Below, in pieces: positions 50,863 to 57,794 of a DNA stretch of 64,000 bases. Position 1 is the first letter of the stretch, and each line of letters begins with the position of its first letter. The notes under the pieces are model-generated. The model made no database searches. It was not told where the DNA came from and saw only the letters and a list, made by a program, of their open reading frames with translations. The translations under genes were made by a program, and so were the position numbers. The DNA lies in NCBI GenBank assembly GCA_937992055.1, contig CALKLQ010000055.1:1-64000 (forward strand), given 5' to 3'. The DNA is from an uncultured Clostridia bacterium. GTDB lineage: Bacteria; Bacillota; Clostridia; Christensenellales; UBA1242.

Positions 50863-51246
50863 TTATTTAAGTTTTTCGATTTCTTCTTTGCTTAGTTTTT
50901 CCCATTTTATTGGGAAATTGTGATAATTCAAGAATATCGTTTGATTTTTTCTCCACTTACATTTTTCTGTTTTATTTTTTACCTTTAAAATTTTGAAGTA
51001 AAACTCATAATATTCTTCATAATCTGGATCATTTAATTCTAAATCATTATCTGAATCACCGTATCCCTCAAACTCGACATACAAAATTGTTCCATCTTTG
51101 AATTCAAGTTGCTGATACTTTGGCCACTTCCCTAAAGCGCCTAGAAATTCTATATAATAGCCGATTATATTACCTTCATACGGATTCCACCAAATCGCCT
51201 TTTCCCCATTATCGTAAATCCACTCATTTTTTTTATTTAACCTCAT
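50863..51246 (-). CDS. Small acidic protein, immunity-like (3)
   Basis: A 127-residue protein with a good GGAGAG site. It opens MRLNKKNEWIYDNGEKAIWW and has a middle rich in Asp/Glu (GYGDSDNDLELNDPDYEE). The stretch FYFKILKVKNKTEKCKWRKN and NYHNFPIKW resembles part of the gene at 52160 (FRVLKVLKKNKNSKLRKSD, NEQNFPNIE), so the two may be distant relatives. It lies between two toxin-tail remnants: the end of one immediately upstream (51258-51330) and the start of another downstream. This is the order expected for the immunity gene of the upstream remnant. Confidence 0.6.
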   Translation of the reverse strand: MRLNKKNEWIYDNGEKAIWWNPYEGNIIGYYIEFLGALGKWPKYQQLEFKDGTILYVEFEGYGDSDNDLELNDPDYEEYYEFYFKILKVKNKTEKCKWRKNQTIFLNYHNFPIKWEKLSKEEIEKLK

Positions 51247-51257
51247 AGTTCTCTCCT

Positions 51258-51330
51258 TTAATTAAGATCCCATCCATTTGGAGGTGCGGGAACAACATGA
51301 TATCAATAACTGCCTTCATGAAATCATTTT
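51258..51330 (-). pseudogene. Toxin tail remnant with two in-frame TGA
   Basis: In one minus-strand frame this reads FHEGSY, a TGA, then YHVVPAPPNGWDLN and a stop 12 bases before the ATG of the immunity-like gene; another TGA precedes FHEGSY. PAPPNGWDLN is the kind of C-terminus seen in polymorphic toxin tails. The piece is joined directly to a radical SAM fragment. Confidence 0.4.
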
Positions 51331-51430
51331 GCAAAGTGTGGGCGCATGACAATATCTGCATCTATGACTGCATTCTATATTAATATTAAGCCCATAAGAA
51401 CTAAATTCTCTCGCCATGCCACATGGCATG
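51329..51430 (-). pseudogene. Diverged radical SAM fragment (copy C)
   Basis: About 100 bases match 50461-50557 of the radical SAM gene with a dozen or so differences and a missing base, so it no longer reads through. It is joined on one side to the end of an FHD-motif gene unit and on the other to a toxin tail remnant, the same junction on the FHD side as copy A. Confidence 0.8.
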
Positions 51431-51467
51431 AAGATAAATCAAATTTCACATATCAATTTGAAAACGA

Positions 51468-51785
51468 TTATAAAATTTCAACATTTGTTGCTGTCACATA
51501 AATTGTTGTACATTCATCATCATCAAAAATTATTTCAATCATATTTGCTTGACCTTTTACATTCCAAATATTCAAAATAAAATCATCAAGATCTGTAAGT
51601 TCCTTTTTGCATTTTATATCTATTACGTTATAAAATTTTATAATATAGCATTTGCTTGTTTCAAATCCAGAAACTTGGTTTGTAAATAATGTAAAAGTTA
51701 GTTCATTATCCTTTTTATTAAAAATAAAATTATTTGCTCTACAATCATGAAAATTATTCTCTTTAACAAATTTTCTTAGTTTCAT
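51468..51785 (-). CDS. FHD-motif small protein, immunity-like (4)
   Basis: A 105-residue protein beginning MKLRKFVKENNFHDCRANNF behind AAGGAG. Its second half (DFILNIWNVKGQANMIEII and ending YVTATNVEIL) is nearly the same as that of the 48513 gene, while the first half differs strongly. That split suggests recombination or selection on the part that meets the toxin. It starts 40 bases after the end of the broken LQLFGGGG toxin gene, so it is the likely immunity partner of that toxin. Confidence 0.65.
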   Translation of the reverse strand: MKLRKFVKENNFHDCRANNFIFNKKDNELTFTLFTNQVSGFETSKCYIIKFYNVIDIKCKKELTDLDDFILNIWNVKGQANMIEIIFDDDECTTIYVTATNVEIL

Positions 51786-51825
51786 TTTTTATCTCCTTTT
51801 AAGCCTAATAAATTTAATAGTTCTT

Positions 51826-52104
51826 CTAATGTAAGAGCACTTCAGGGCTATGCCTAGGTGCTGGATTTCCATTTTTATCTAAATAATAATCATTATTGCC
51901 GGTTTTATTTGGATTTGTCATGTGATAATGTTCAGGATCACCATTTCTTGCAGGATCCTTTCGAAATATTCGATTTGTTTTGTTGTCTCTATACTCTCTA
52001 TGTCCATGCTCTCTTTGCCCTGGTCTTGACGTATCGCTAAATCTGCTTCCGCGAAAAGATCCACCACCGCCACCGCCAAAAAGTTATATATTAAATTTAC
52101 TCAT
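51826..52104 (-). pseudogene. Second LQLFGGGG toxin gene, stop at codon 7
   Basis: A strong site (GAGGAGGGAG) and ATG start the frame MSKFNI, then TAA where the intact homologue has CAA (Gln), then LFGGGGGGSFRGSRFSD. The same frame stays open for 86 more codons through HYHMTNPNKTGNNDYYLD to a natural stop, so one C-to-T change explains the break. The layout is the same as at 52897-53253: phage-like head, glycine hinge, toxin tail. The 40 bases upstream also match those upstream of the intact gene, so this is a tandem duplicate with a swapped tail. Confidence 0.8.
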
Positions 52105-52159
52105 ACTCCCTCCTCTAATCGTTCCACTTTTTGTGATTACAGGGGGATATTTTTAATAC

Positions 52160-52900
52160 TTATCTTTCTCCTTTTGACATATTATCTATATAAAATTTGT
52201 AATAGTGAGAATCTATATATGTTATTTTATCAAGTTGAAATGAAACTTTATCTGATTTAAATTTAATTGAATTTGTGGTTTCAATCCATCCAGCTTCAAC
52301 GTCGTCAAAAGTTGTTATTATTGTTACTTCCCCGTTATTTTCTTTCAACGAAACAATTTCCCATTGATCATTATCAATATTTTTACCATAATATTCATTT
52401 ACATTAAAAAATTTTATTATTAAATCCAAATCATTTTTGCTGGATATTGAAATTTTTTTATTTTGAATCCAATTGTGAAAAAATATATGCATAGTTAATA
52501 CTTTATCTTCGTTGTTGTATTGTAATCCGTAATTAGTTGACATTTCAAAATTTACATTATTCACATAAGACGAATCTTTCTTAAGAATATATTCTTTATC
52601 ATCGTACAATAATTCAATATTGGGAAAATTTTGCTCGTTGAATTGCAACAAATCGCTCTTTCTCAATTTTGAATTTTTATTTTTCTTTAAAACTTTTAAA
52701 ACCCTAAAACCAACATAAAATTTTTCTTTAAACACAAAAATTCTTTCAAAAATTGCATGCACAATTTCATTATTATTTACAATAACATAAATAAATTTAA
52801 AGTTTTTGTCATTTTTTTCTTTTCTACAAATAAAATTATAAATTTTAGAATTTTTATCTAGTTTATTAATTTCTTTTAAAGTTAAATCTTTTATAATCAT
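52160..52900 (-). CDS. Probable immunity protein of the LQLFGGGG toxin
   Basis: A 246-residue protein whose ATG overlaps the toxin stop as ATGA, so the two are translationally coupled. It begins MIIKDLTLKEINKLDKNSKI. The N-terminal half contains FRVLKVLKKNKNSKLRKSD and EQNFPNIELL, which resemble part of the gene at 50863. The second half is beta-rich (YGLQYNNEDKVLTMHIFFHN, later IDNDQWEIVSLKENNGEVT). No signal peptide or membrane span is visible, so it should act in the cytoplasm. The role as immunity protein is inferred from its tight coupling to the toxin-like gene; it could have two domains of separate origin. Confidence 0.5.
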   Translation of the reverse strand: MIIKDLTLKEINKLDKNSKIYNFICRKEKNDKNFKFIYVIVNNNEIVHAIFERIFVFKEKFYVGFRVLKVLKKNKNSKLRKSDLLQFNEQNFPNIELLYDDKEYILKKDSSYVNNVNFEMSTNYGLQYNNEDKVLTMHIFFHNWIQNKKISISSKNDLDLIIKFFNVNEYYGKNIDNDQWEIVSLKENNGEVTIITTFDDVEAGWIETTNSIKFKSDKVSFQLDKITYIDSHYYKFYIDNMSKGER

Positions 52901-53253
52901 TTTTTCGACCCTCCATATAAATGTGATCCTTTTGAATTTTTTTCTGTAGGATGTCCATATCTATCTAAATAAAAATCTTTATCGTTTTTACTATTAGGAT
53001 TTCTCCAATGATAATGATCTTTGCCTTTGTTTCCTGATAGACCTTGTCGCCCTTTATGAAATTCTACTTTATCTCCAGTTTTAGGATTATGATATTCCTT
53101 TACGTGTGGTGGTTTTCTTGGGTCTGTCACATCTCTCCAACCATTCCGTTCTAAATCTCGCGGGTTTTTGGGTAAACTATTGTAACTGTATTTAGTATAC
53201 ATGCCACTTGAACCACCGCCACCGCCAAAAAGTTGTAAGTTAAATTTAAACAT
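52897..53253 (-). CDS. Phage-like head fused to a toxin-type tail
   Basis: A 118-residue protein from the ATG ending at 53253, behind a perfect AGGAGG. It starts MFKFNLQLFGGGGGSSG, a motif I know from the N-termini of phage minor head or capsid proteins of Bacillota. A basic linker (RDVTDPRKPPHVKEYHNPKT) follows, then a tail with GKDHYHWRNPNSKND and FYLDRYGHP ending SHLYGG. The HYHxxNPN tail recurs in two decayed copies nearby, as expected of a polymorphic toxin tail. His and Asn residues suggest a nuclease, but no fold is proven. It overlaps the ParB-DUF4417 gene by 8 bases and its probable immunity gene by 4. Confidence 0.6.
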   Translation of the reverse strand: MFKFNLQLFGGGGGSSGMYTKYSYNSLPKNPRDLERNGWRDVTDPRKPPHVKEYHNPKTGDKVEFHKGRQGLSGNKGKDHYHWRNPNSKNDKDFYLDRYGHPTEKNSKGSHLYGGSKK

Positions 53254-54295
53254 AATTCCTCCTAAAATCGTTCCACTCATTGTGATTGTAAGGGAATATT
53301 TTTAAATTTCCACCCATTTTTGGAAATGGTTTATCATAACATATGATAGCACTTGGTTTTACAATTTCCAACATTTTGTTATATCCTTTCATAAATTCCT
53401 CTTCAATTTTTTGCTTCCCAAAAGTTGCGACTGCAACAACACTTCCTTCTTCTACACCATCAAAACAAAATTCAAAGCTTTTTTCATCACTCCACTCAAT
53501 CGTTGGAATAACCCTCAACCCTAAACTTTGCCAATATGCTCCACACCAACGATTTTTGAAAGTGTTTTTTATTTGCAAAGAAATTGACATATCTGTATAC
53601 AAACTATAATCTGGCGTTAATAGGCAATAATATTGTTTTAATTTGTTAACTGCCAAATCTGGGTGTGAATACACATAATCAAATTTGTAGTCATATGTAA
53701 AAAATTGTATTGTTTTATCCATATTTTTAAAGTCGTTATATTTTGTGTTTGAAAAGTTCATTAGTTTAATTTTTTCCAAATTAATGTCTTGCTTTTTGAC
53801 AAGTGGCATTTGATATTTCCCAACCATTTCAAACTCATTTCTTGCAAGTTTTTGCTTATGTCTTGCAAGATAATCTCTAAAACTATCATTATCTATATTT
53901 AAATTTTCAAGTTTAGCGGTATTAACACCAAAACTTTCAAAATTGAAATTTTGCAGTTTTTTCAACTCTTGCAATAAAATGCCATCATCAAATCCCGTTT
54001 CCAAATTTACTGCGTTATGGGCAATCACATATGCTTGACGCTCTTCATCTGTCAAATGGTCAAGACGTACACATGGCAGTTTTTTAAGCCCCAACAATTT
54101 TGCGGCTTCAACTCTGCCATTTCCTTCCAAAACAACATTATCTTCGCCAGCTATGCCTAGTGGGTCATTAAAGCCAAATTCTTCAATTGAATTTGCAATG
54201 TGTCGTATCTGTTCTTTAGTATGAATTTTAGAGTTGTTTTCAAAATGCGTCAGTTCTGAAATATCTACATAATCAATTTTTAAATCTTCTTTCAT
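53246..54295 (-). CDS. ParB-DUF4417 fusion, phage type
   Basis: A 349-residue protein starting MKEDLKIDYVDISELTHFEN behind AGGAGA; its ATG overlaps the terminase small subunit stop as ATGA. Residues 5-110 form a ParB-like domain with VLEGNGRVEAAKLLGL (EGNGR at 57-61) and HNAVNLETGFDD. From about 190 the protein matches DUF4417: LLTPDYSLYTDMSISLQI, NRWCGAYWQSLGLRVIPTIEW, FEFCFDGVEEGSVVAVATFG. Phage and ICE genomes often carry this kind of protein next to the terminase. The last codons overlap the toxin-like gene, and a short copy of this 3' end lies upstream of the second toxin gene. Confidence 0.85.
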   Translation of the reverse strand: MKEDLKIDYVDISELTHFENNSKIHTKEQIRHIANSIEEFGFNDPLGIAGEDNVVLEGNGRVEAAKLLGLKKLPCVRLDHLTDEERQAYVIAHNAVNLETGFDDGILLQELKKLQNFNFESFGVNTAKLENLNIDNDSFRDYLARHKQKLARNEFEMVGKYQMPLVKKQDINLEKIKLMNFSNTKYNDFKNMDKTIQFFTYDYKFDYVYSHPDLAVNKLKQYYCLLTPDYSLYTDMSISLQIKNTFKNRWCGAYWQSLGLRVIPTIEWSDEKSFEFCFDGVEEGSVVAVATFGKQKIEEEFMKGYNKMLEIVKPSAIICYDKPFPKMGGNLKIFPYNHNEWNDFRRNYV

Positions 54296-54741
54296 CTTTT
54301 TCTCCTTATTTCTGGCGTAAGCCTTAAATCTTTTAAAATCTTTTCCAGATGTTTGTTGCAATCTAATAAAATTTTGTAGTGTTCATTTTCTTTAACAACA
54401 ACTTTTGGAGTTTTCCCATCATTTGAAATTCCTGTAACAATTCTAATGTATCTTTCAGGATTTTCATTCCATTTTTTCCAAGCCCTATCTCGCATAACTT
54501 TTAATTGACAATATTGCCAAATCAATTCAACATCAGACTCAGTTAGACAGTATTTAATACTTTTCTGTAATTGATTTACAATGCTTTTATAAACAATTTT
54601 TTCTTCGTCGGATAAATATTCCGGAACCTTCAAAATTTCATTATTCTGATTAATTCTTTCTTGTTCATATTTTTGCCACTGTAGATTCATCTCTTCTTTT
54701 CGTGTCTTTTCTTTCTTTTCATATTCTTCATCAAAAAACAT
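54292..54741 (-). CDS. Phage terminase small subunit, P27-like
   Basis: A 149-residue, highly charged, helical protein starting MFFDEEYEKKEKTRKEEMNL behind AAAGGAG; an earlier start at 54792 lies inside a hairpin and is rejected. PEYLSDEEKIVYKSIVNQL, then YCLTESDVELIWQYCQLKV, followed by RIVTGISNDGKTPKVVVKEN, fits P27-type terminase small subunits, which recognise phage DNA for packaging. No large terminase, portal or capsid gene follows; instead the ParB-DUF4417 and toxin-like genes do. That makes it a remnant of a phage packaging module, or one reused for another purpose. Confidence 0.75.
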   Translation of the reverse strand: MFFDEEYEKKEKTRKEEMNLQWQKYEQERINQNNEILKVPEYLSDEEKIVYKSIVNQLQKSIKYCLTESDVELIWQYCQLKVMRDRAWKKWNENPERYIRIVTGISNDGKTPKVVVKENEHYKILLDCNKHLEKILKDLRLTPEIRRKR

Positions 54742-54763
54742 TTTTTCTCCTTTTATAATACAA

Positions 54764-54796
54764 AAGGTTGAAAAGACAATTCGTCTTCTCAACCTT
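54764..54796. promoter_or_regulatory. Hairpin in the leader of the terminase unit
   Basis: AAGGTTGA-type arms form a 14-bp stem with one G-U pair around a 5-base loop, ending 22 bases before the terminase start codon. In the rightward direction it is followed by AATTTTATTTTATC, so it could also be a terminator for rightward reading. On the minus strand TTGCAG and TAAGAT about 30 bases further upstream could be a promoter. The rest of 54797-55021 shows no gene. Confidence 0.45.
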
Positions 54797-55021
54797 AATT
54801 TTATTTTATCTTATCATACAAATCATCAAAACTGCAAGAAAGTATGCCAACTTTTAATTTAACTAATCATTTTCTGACTTTTATAAATTTAAATATAACT
54901 CTACTGTAATTTCTAAATATTGTATATCAAAAGCAATTCATTAATAAACAAGGAAAATTAAATTAATCTATCTAAATTTAAGTTAGTTCGATATTTTGTT
55001 TATTATTCATATTCATTGCAA

Positions 55022-55741
55022 TCAATTTTTTAATTCTTTTACTTTTCCGTTTTTTATAGAATATAATTCGCCATAATATTCAACATTGTTATTATCTAAT
55101 AATATATATGAGCCGTTTGTCATACCAATAAATTCTTTTTCTTTTGAAAGTGGTAAAACATAATCATTTATTACATCAATTTCCTCACAAGCAATTTGAT
55201 ATGTTTTTGTTTTGCCATCAAAATGTGGAATAATAATTTTACTAAAAAATCCCAAACCCTCAAGCCATCTAGGTTGGTCCAAATCACTATTTTCTTCAGG
55301 AAAATTAGCTACAGTCTTACACAAATTCATTGTACCAGCTGAAATACTAATCACTAAGCCTTTAAAATTTGTTAAAATTTCTTTCAAATGAATATGCTTA
55401 AAAAATTCAAGTTCGCACAAACATTTCCCACCACTTAAAATAATTAGATCTGCATCTTGCAATATTTCTTTTGCAAAATTAAGATTTCTGCTGTCTAGTA
55501 AAATATTCTCTTTAAAGTGCAACCCTGTTTTATGAAAACTTTCACTCATCGACACAAATTTAATTTCATTTTCATCGAAGTTGTTAGGATCATTTGAAAC
55601 ATAAACAAACTTGTCATATTTTTTTATAAATTTCTTTATATTAGTCAGAATTTTATTTTTGTCTTCTATTGGAATAGAATGTCTTATATTATTTTCATCT
55701 TTATAATTTGTTTCTAATTGGCTTGTCAATATAAATGCCAT
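55022..55741 (-). CDS. Peptidase S51 / dipeptidase E-like protein
   Basis: A 239-residue cytosolic protein of the peptidase E (S51) type. LIILSGGKCLCELEF at about 99-113 and VISISAGTMNL at 130-140, where S134 is the expected nucleophile, match the family; GFFSKIIIPHFDGK and FIGMTNGSYILLDNN follow in the usual order. Known members cleave aspartyl dipeptides or cyanophycin, but many relatives are uncharacterised. The start has GGGAGAT upstream, 14 bases after the MBL-fold gene, so both are co-transcribed. Confidence 0.75.
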   Translation of the reverse strand: MAFILTSQLETNYKDENNIRHSIPIEDKNKILTNIKKFIKKYDKFVYVSNDPNNFDENEIKFVSMSESFHKTGLHFKENILLDSRNLNFAKEILQDADLIILSGGKCLCELEFFKHIHLKEILTNFKGLVISISAGTMNLCKTVANFPEENSDLDQPRWLEGLGFFSKIIIPHFDGKTKTYQIACEEIDVINDYVLPLSKEKEFIGMTNGSYILLDNNNVEYYGELYSIKNGKVKELKN

Positions 55742-55755
55742 TTTTAATCTCCCAT

Positions 55756-56445
55756 TTACATTTGTTTAGAAATTTTTAGTAGTTTATCTTTGTTTGCTTG
55801 GTTATAAAGTTCTTTTGTTTCAAAGTGCATAGCCACTAATTTTGAGGTATTTTCAAACTTTTTAATTTGCTCATAATCAATATGTGATTTAGGATAATTA
55901 GATATTTCAACATATATTTTTTTATAATTTTTATCATTATTTATTTTTTTAATATAATCCAAATCACGAGTATCACCACTATAATAATATTTGCCTTGCT
56001 CATCTTGAAATTCCACGCCAAAACACTCCAAATCAGGTGTGTGCAGAGTTTTCTTTGCTTTTATTATAATATTTTCAAATTTAATTTTGTTTGATGTGCT
56101 AAATTTATAATATTTTTTGTCTATGCCCATCATTTGAAGAAGTTTGTTTAAATGATTTATAAATGTTTTGCTATTAGCTAAAATTATCGGTGTTTTCTTA
56201 AAAACAATGCCGCATTGCCAAATCAGTGCGCCCAATCCAGATATATGGTCAGCATGGGTATGGGTTATCACAATATAAATATTGTTTGTCTTATCACTCA
56301 ACACTTTATTTTTTAACAATTTTTGCACGCAATTATAATTAGGGTCAATGACAACAAAATTATTTTTTTCTATAAGCGCAGCACAATTAGGATAAAAATC
56401 TGAGTTTAAAGCTCCCCCAATTCCATAAAAAACCAAATCTTTCAT
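55756..56445 (-). CDS. MBL-fold metallohydrolase, RNase Z-like
   Basis: A 229-residue metallo-beta-lactamase fold enzyme. The metal motif THTHADHISG is at 61-70, YYSGDTRD near 154-161 supplies a bridging Asp, and LVAMHFE near 208-214 provides the last His. The opening FYGIGGALNSDFYPNCAALI with IDPNYNCVQKL resembles the RNase Z/ElaC and phosphodiesterase-like branch. Length is shorter than true RNase Z. The substrate cannot be told. First gene of a two-gene unit with the S51-type peptidase. Confidence 0.8.
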   Translation of the reverse strand: MKDLVFYGIGGALNSDFYPNCAALIEKNNFVVIDPNYNCVQKLLKNKVLSDKTNNIYIVITHTHADHISGLGALIWQCGIVFKKTPIILANSKTFINHLNKLLQMMGIDKKYYKFSTSNKIKFENIIIKAKKTLHTPDLECFGVEFQDEQGKYYYSGDTRDLDYIKKINNDKNYKKIYVEISNYPKSHIDYEQIKKFENTSKLVAMHFETKELYNQANKDKLLKISKQM

Positions 56446-56489
56446 AACTCTCAGCCCCTTCTTTATTATATATTACACAAAAAAAGCAC

Positions 56490-56495
56490 ATTATA
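56490..56495 (-). promoter_or_regulatory. Extended -10 upstream of the MBL-fold gene
   Basis: On the minus strand TGATATAAT forms an extended -10 element about 45 bases before the start; no good -35 is seen. Confidence 0.4.
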
Positions 56496-56592
56496 TCAAA
56501 TATTTTAAACCTTTAATCATTTCAAAATTATTATTTCATTTTTCTCTATTAAATGCTAACAAAAAGCAGAGTTTGAATATCAAAAATGTGTA

Positions 56593-56621
56593 TTGACTCA
56601 GTTTTCTTAATATGATATAAT
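56593..56621 (+). promoter_or_regulatory. Strong promoter of the two-repeat protein
   Basis: TTGACT (56593-56598), a 17-base spacer and the consensus TATAAT (56616-56621). Confidence 0.85.
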
Positions 56622-56653
56622 TTATGTATATAATTTAAAAAATGGAGATAATA

Positions 56654-56869
56654 ATGACAAATAAAAGTATGAACGATGACACTGCTAGAGTTGCCGAAGG
56701 CCTAAAAAAGTATAAAAACGAAAAGGTTACAATTCTTGTTAAGGATAATCATGTCGAAAACAAATCAAGTATCTTAGAAGACGACACTGCTAGAGTTGCC
56801 GAAGGTTTAAAAAAATACAAAAATGAAAAGGTTACTCTTCTTATTAATGATAACACCCCTACTTTATAA
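56654..56869 (+). CDS. Small protein of two near-identical repeats
   Basis: A 71-residue protein; I start at MTNKSMNDDTARVAEG, with GGAGATAATA directly before, rather than four codons earlier. It is made almost wholly of two copies of DDTARVAEGLKKYKNEKVT followed by (I/L)L(V/I)xD, joined by NHVENKSSILE. The repeats differ at the DNA level mostly at third positions, so the protein sequence is under selection. Each repeat fits a helix (ARVAEGLKKYKN) followed by a strand (EKVTLLIND). It stands alone between its own strong promoter and terminator, which suggests high expression. No family recognised. Confidence 0.7.
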   Translation: MTNKSMNDDTARVAEGLKKYKNEKVTILVKDNHVENKSSILEDDTARVAEGLKKYKNEKVTLLINDNTPTL

Positions 56870-56876
56870 TCTTTCC

Positions 56877-56905
56877 CCGCTTGCAAAAATGCAAGTGGTT
56901 TTTTT
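56877..56905 (+). terminator. Terminator of the two-repeat protein
   Basis: CCGCTTGCA pairs with TGCAAGTGG around AAAA, followed by seven Ts. 56906-57050 holds nothing I can support. Confidence 0.85.
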
Positions 56906-57050
56906 ATGCTATAAAAATATAAAACTTTGCCTATTAAATTACGTTATCGCGGAAAACTTATTCAAGCTTATTTAATAAAAAGATTTGAGCACATAAAATA
57001 CTAAAACAACAATTAAGCACTCAAACTTTTAGTTTATGAGAAAAATCTTG

Positions 57051-57106
57051 AAAAAAAACACCTTTGCAAAAGTTTCATAATGAAATCAATTGCAATGGTG
57101 TTTTTA
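57051..57106 (-). terminator. Terminator of the gene at 57120
   Basis: On the minus strand AAAAACACC pairs with GGTGTTTTT, with a further TTGCAA pairing inside, and ends in eight Ts. Confidence 0.8.
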
Positions 57107-57119
57107 AATTTAATAATTC

Positions 57120-57557
57120 TTATAAATTGTTCTCCATTCCCTTTTGTGCGTTTAAATTACGCGAAAAACTTCTGCAAACATTTTTCAAGATTTCTTGTGC
57201 CCTTTCTTCTGAAAGGTCAGAACTAACTTTTTCAATCATTTCTGCAAAATTAGAAAGTTGTTCTTCATCTAGTTTTACCCCTCTTAATTCACCACATAGA
57301 TGATGAGGTTTTCTATAACGATTGTTTCTTCTAACTTTGTTAACAAAAAATCCATGTTCAACCAACTTGTTTATCAAGATTTCACGAACAGCAAATTTTG
57401 TGGTTGGAATGGTTTTTAATTTATTTCCAACTTTTTTAACTAGAACAAAATTTGGCAATTTAGATGTTTCTAATTCAATTATATCTCCATAAACATCTTT
57501 TTTTGCGTGAACAACATTATATACCTTCACAATTCTTAAATCTTCAACTTTAGTCAC
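57120..57557 (-). CDS. Hypothetical basic protein
   Basis: A 145-residue protein. I start it at a GTG ending at 57557, because AAGGAG lies six bases upstream inside the longer open frame. The first 55 residues look beta-rich (VEDLRIVKVYNVVHAKKD, ELETSKLPNFVLVKKVG). The middle (FAVREILINKLVEHGFFVNK) suggests a winged-helix-like or RNA-binding segment, followed by a basic patch RRNNRYRKPHHL. The end is helical (LDEEQLSNFAEMIEKVSSDL, SEERAQEILKNVCRSF). I recognise no family. It has its own strong promoter and terminator, which marks it as a real gene. Confidence 0.7.
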   Translation of the reverse strand: MTKVEDLRIVKVYNVVHAKKDVYGDIIELETSKLPNFVLVKKVGNKLKTIPTTKFAVREILINKLVEHGFFVNKVRRNNRYRKPHHLCGELRGVKLDEEQLSNFAEMIEKVSSDLSEERAQEILKNVCRSFSRNLNAQKGMENNL

Positions 57558-57596
57558 TTTCTTCTCCTTTTTTGCTTTTGTAATGCAAAGCATATA

Positions 57597-57625
57597 ATTT
57601 TAAACAACTTTATTTAAAATGTCAA
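57597..57625 (-). promoter_or_regulatory. Promoter of the gene at 57120
   Basis: On the minus strand TTGACA (57620-57625), a 17-base spacer and TAAAAT (57597-57602), about 40 bases before the GTG start. Confidence 0.8.
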
Positions 57626-57794
57626 TATCAATACTAAAAGTAACTTTTTATATTAATTAAATTAAAAAAATTTCATTTAAAACTAAATTTATAGTTTAAT
57701 AAACTATCTTTAAAAAACAATTAAAAAGAACCTTAAAAATAAATATTTCAAAGATTAATAAAAAATTGTCAAAAGCTCCATTAACAAATTAAAT

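Noticed and set aside
55022..56445. S51 peptidase and MBL hydrolase as part of the toxin array
   Set aside because: They have intact enzyme motifs, a separate promoter and no repeats shared with the array; I see no reason to link them beyond closeness.
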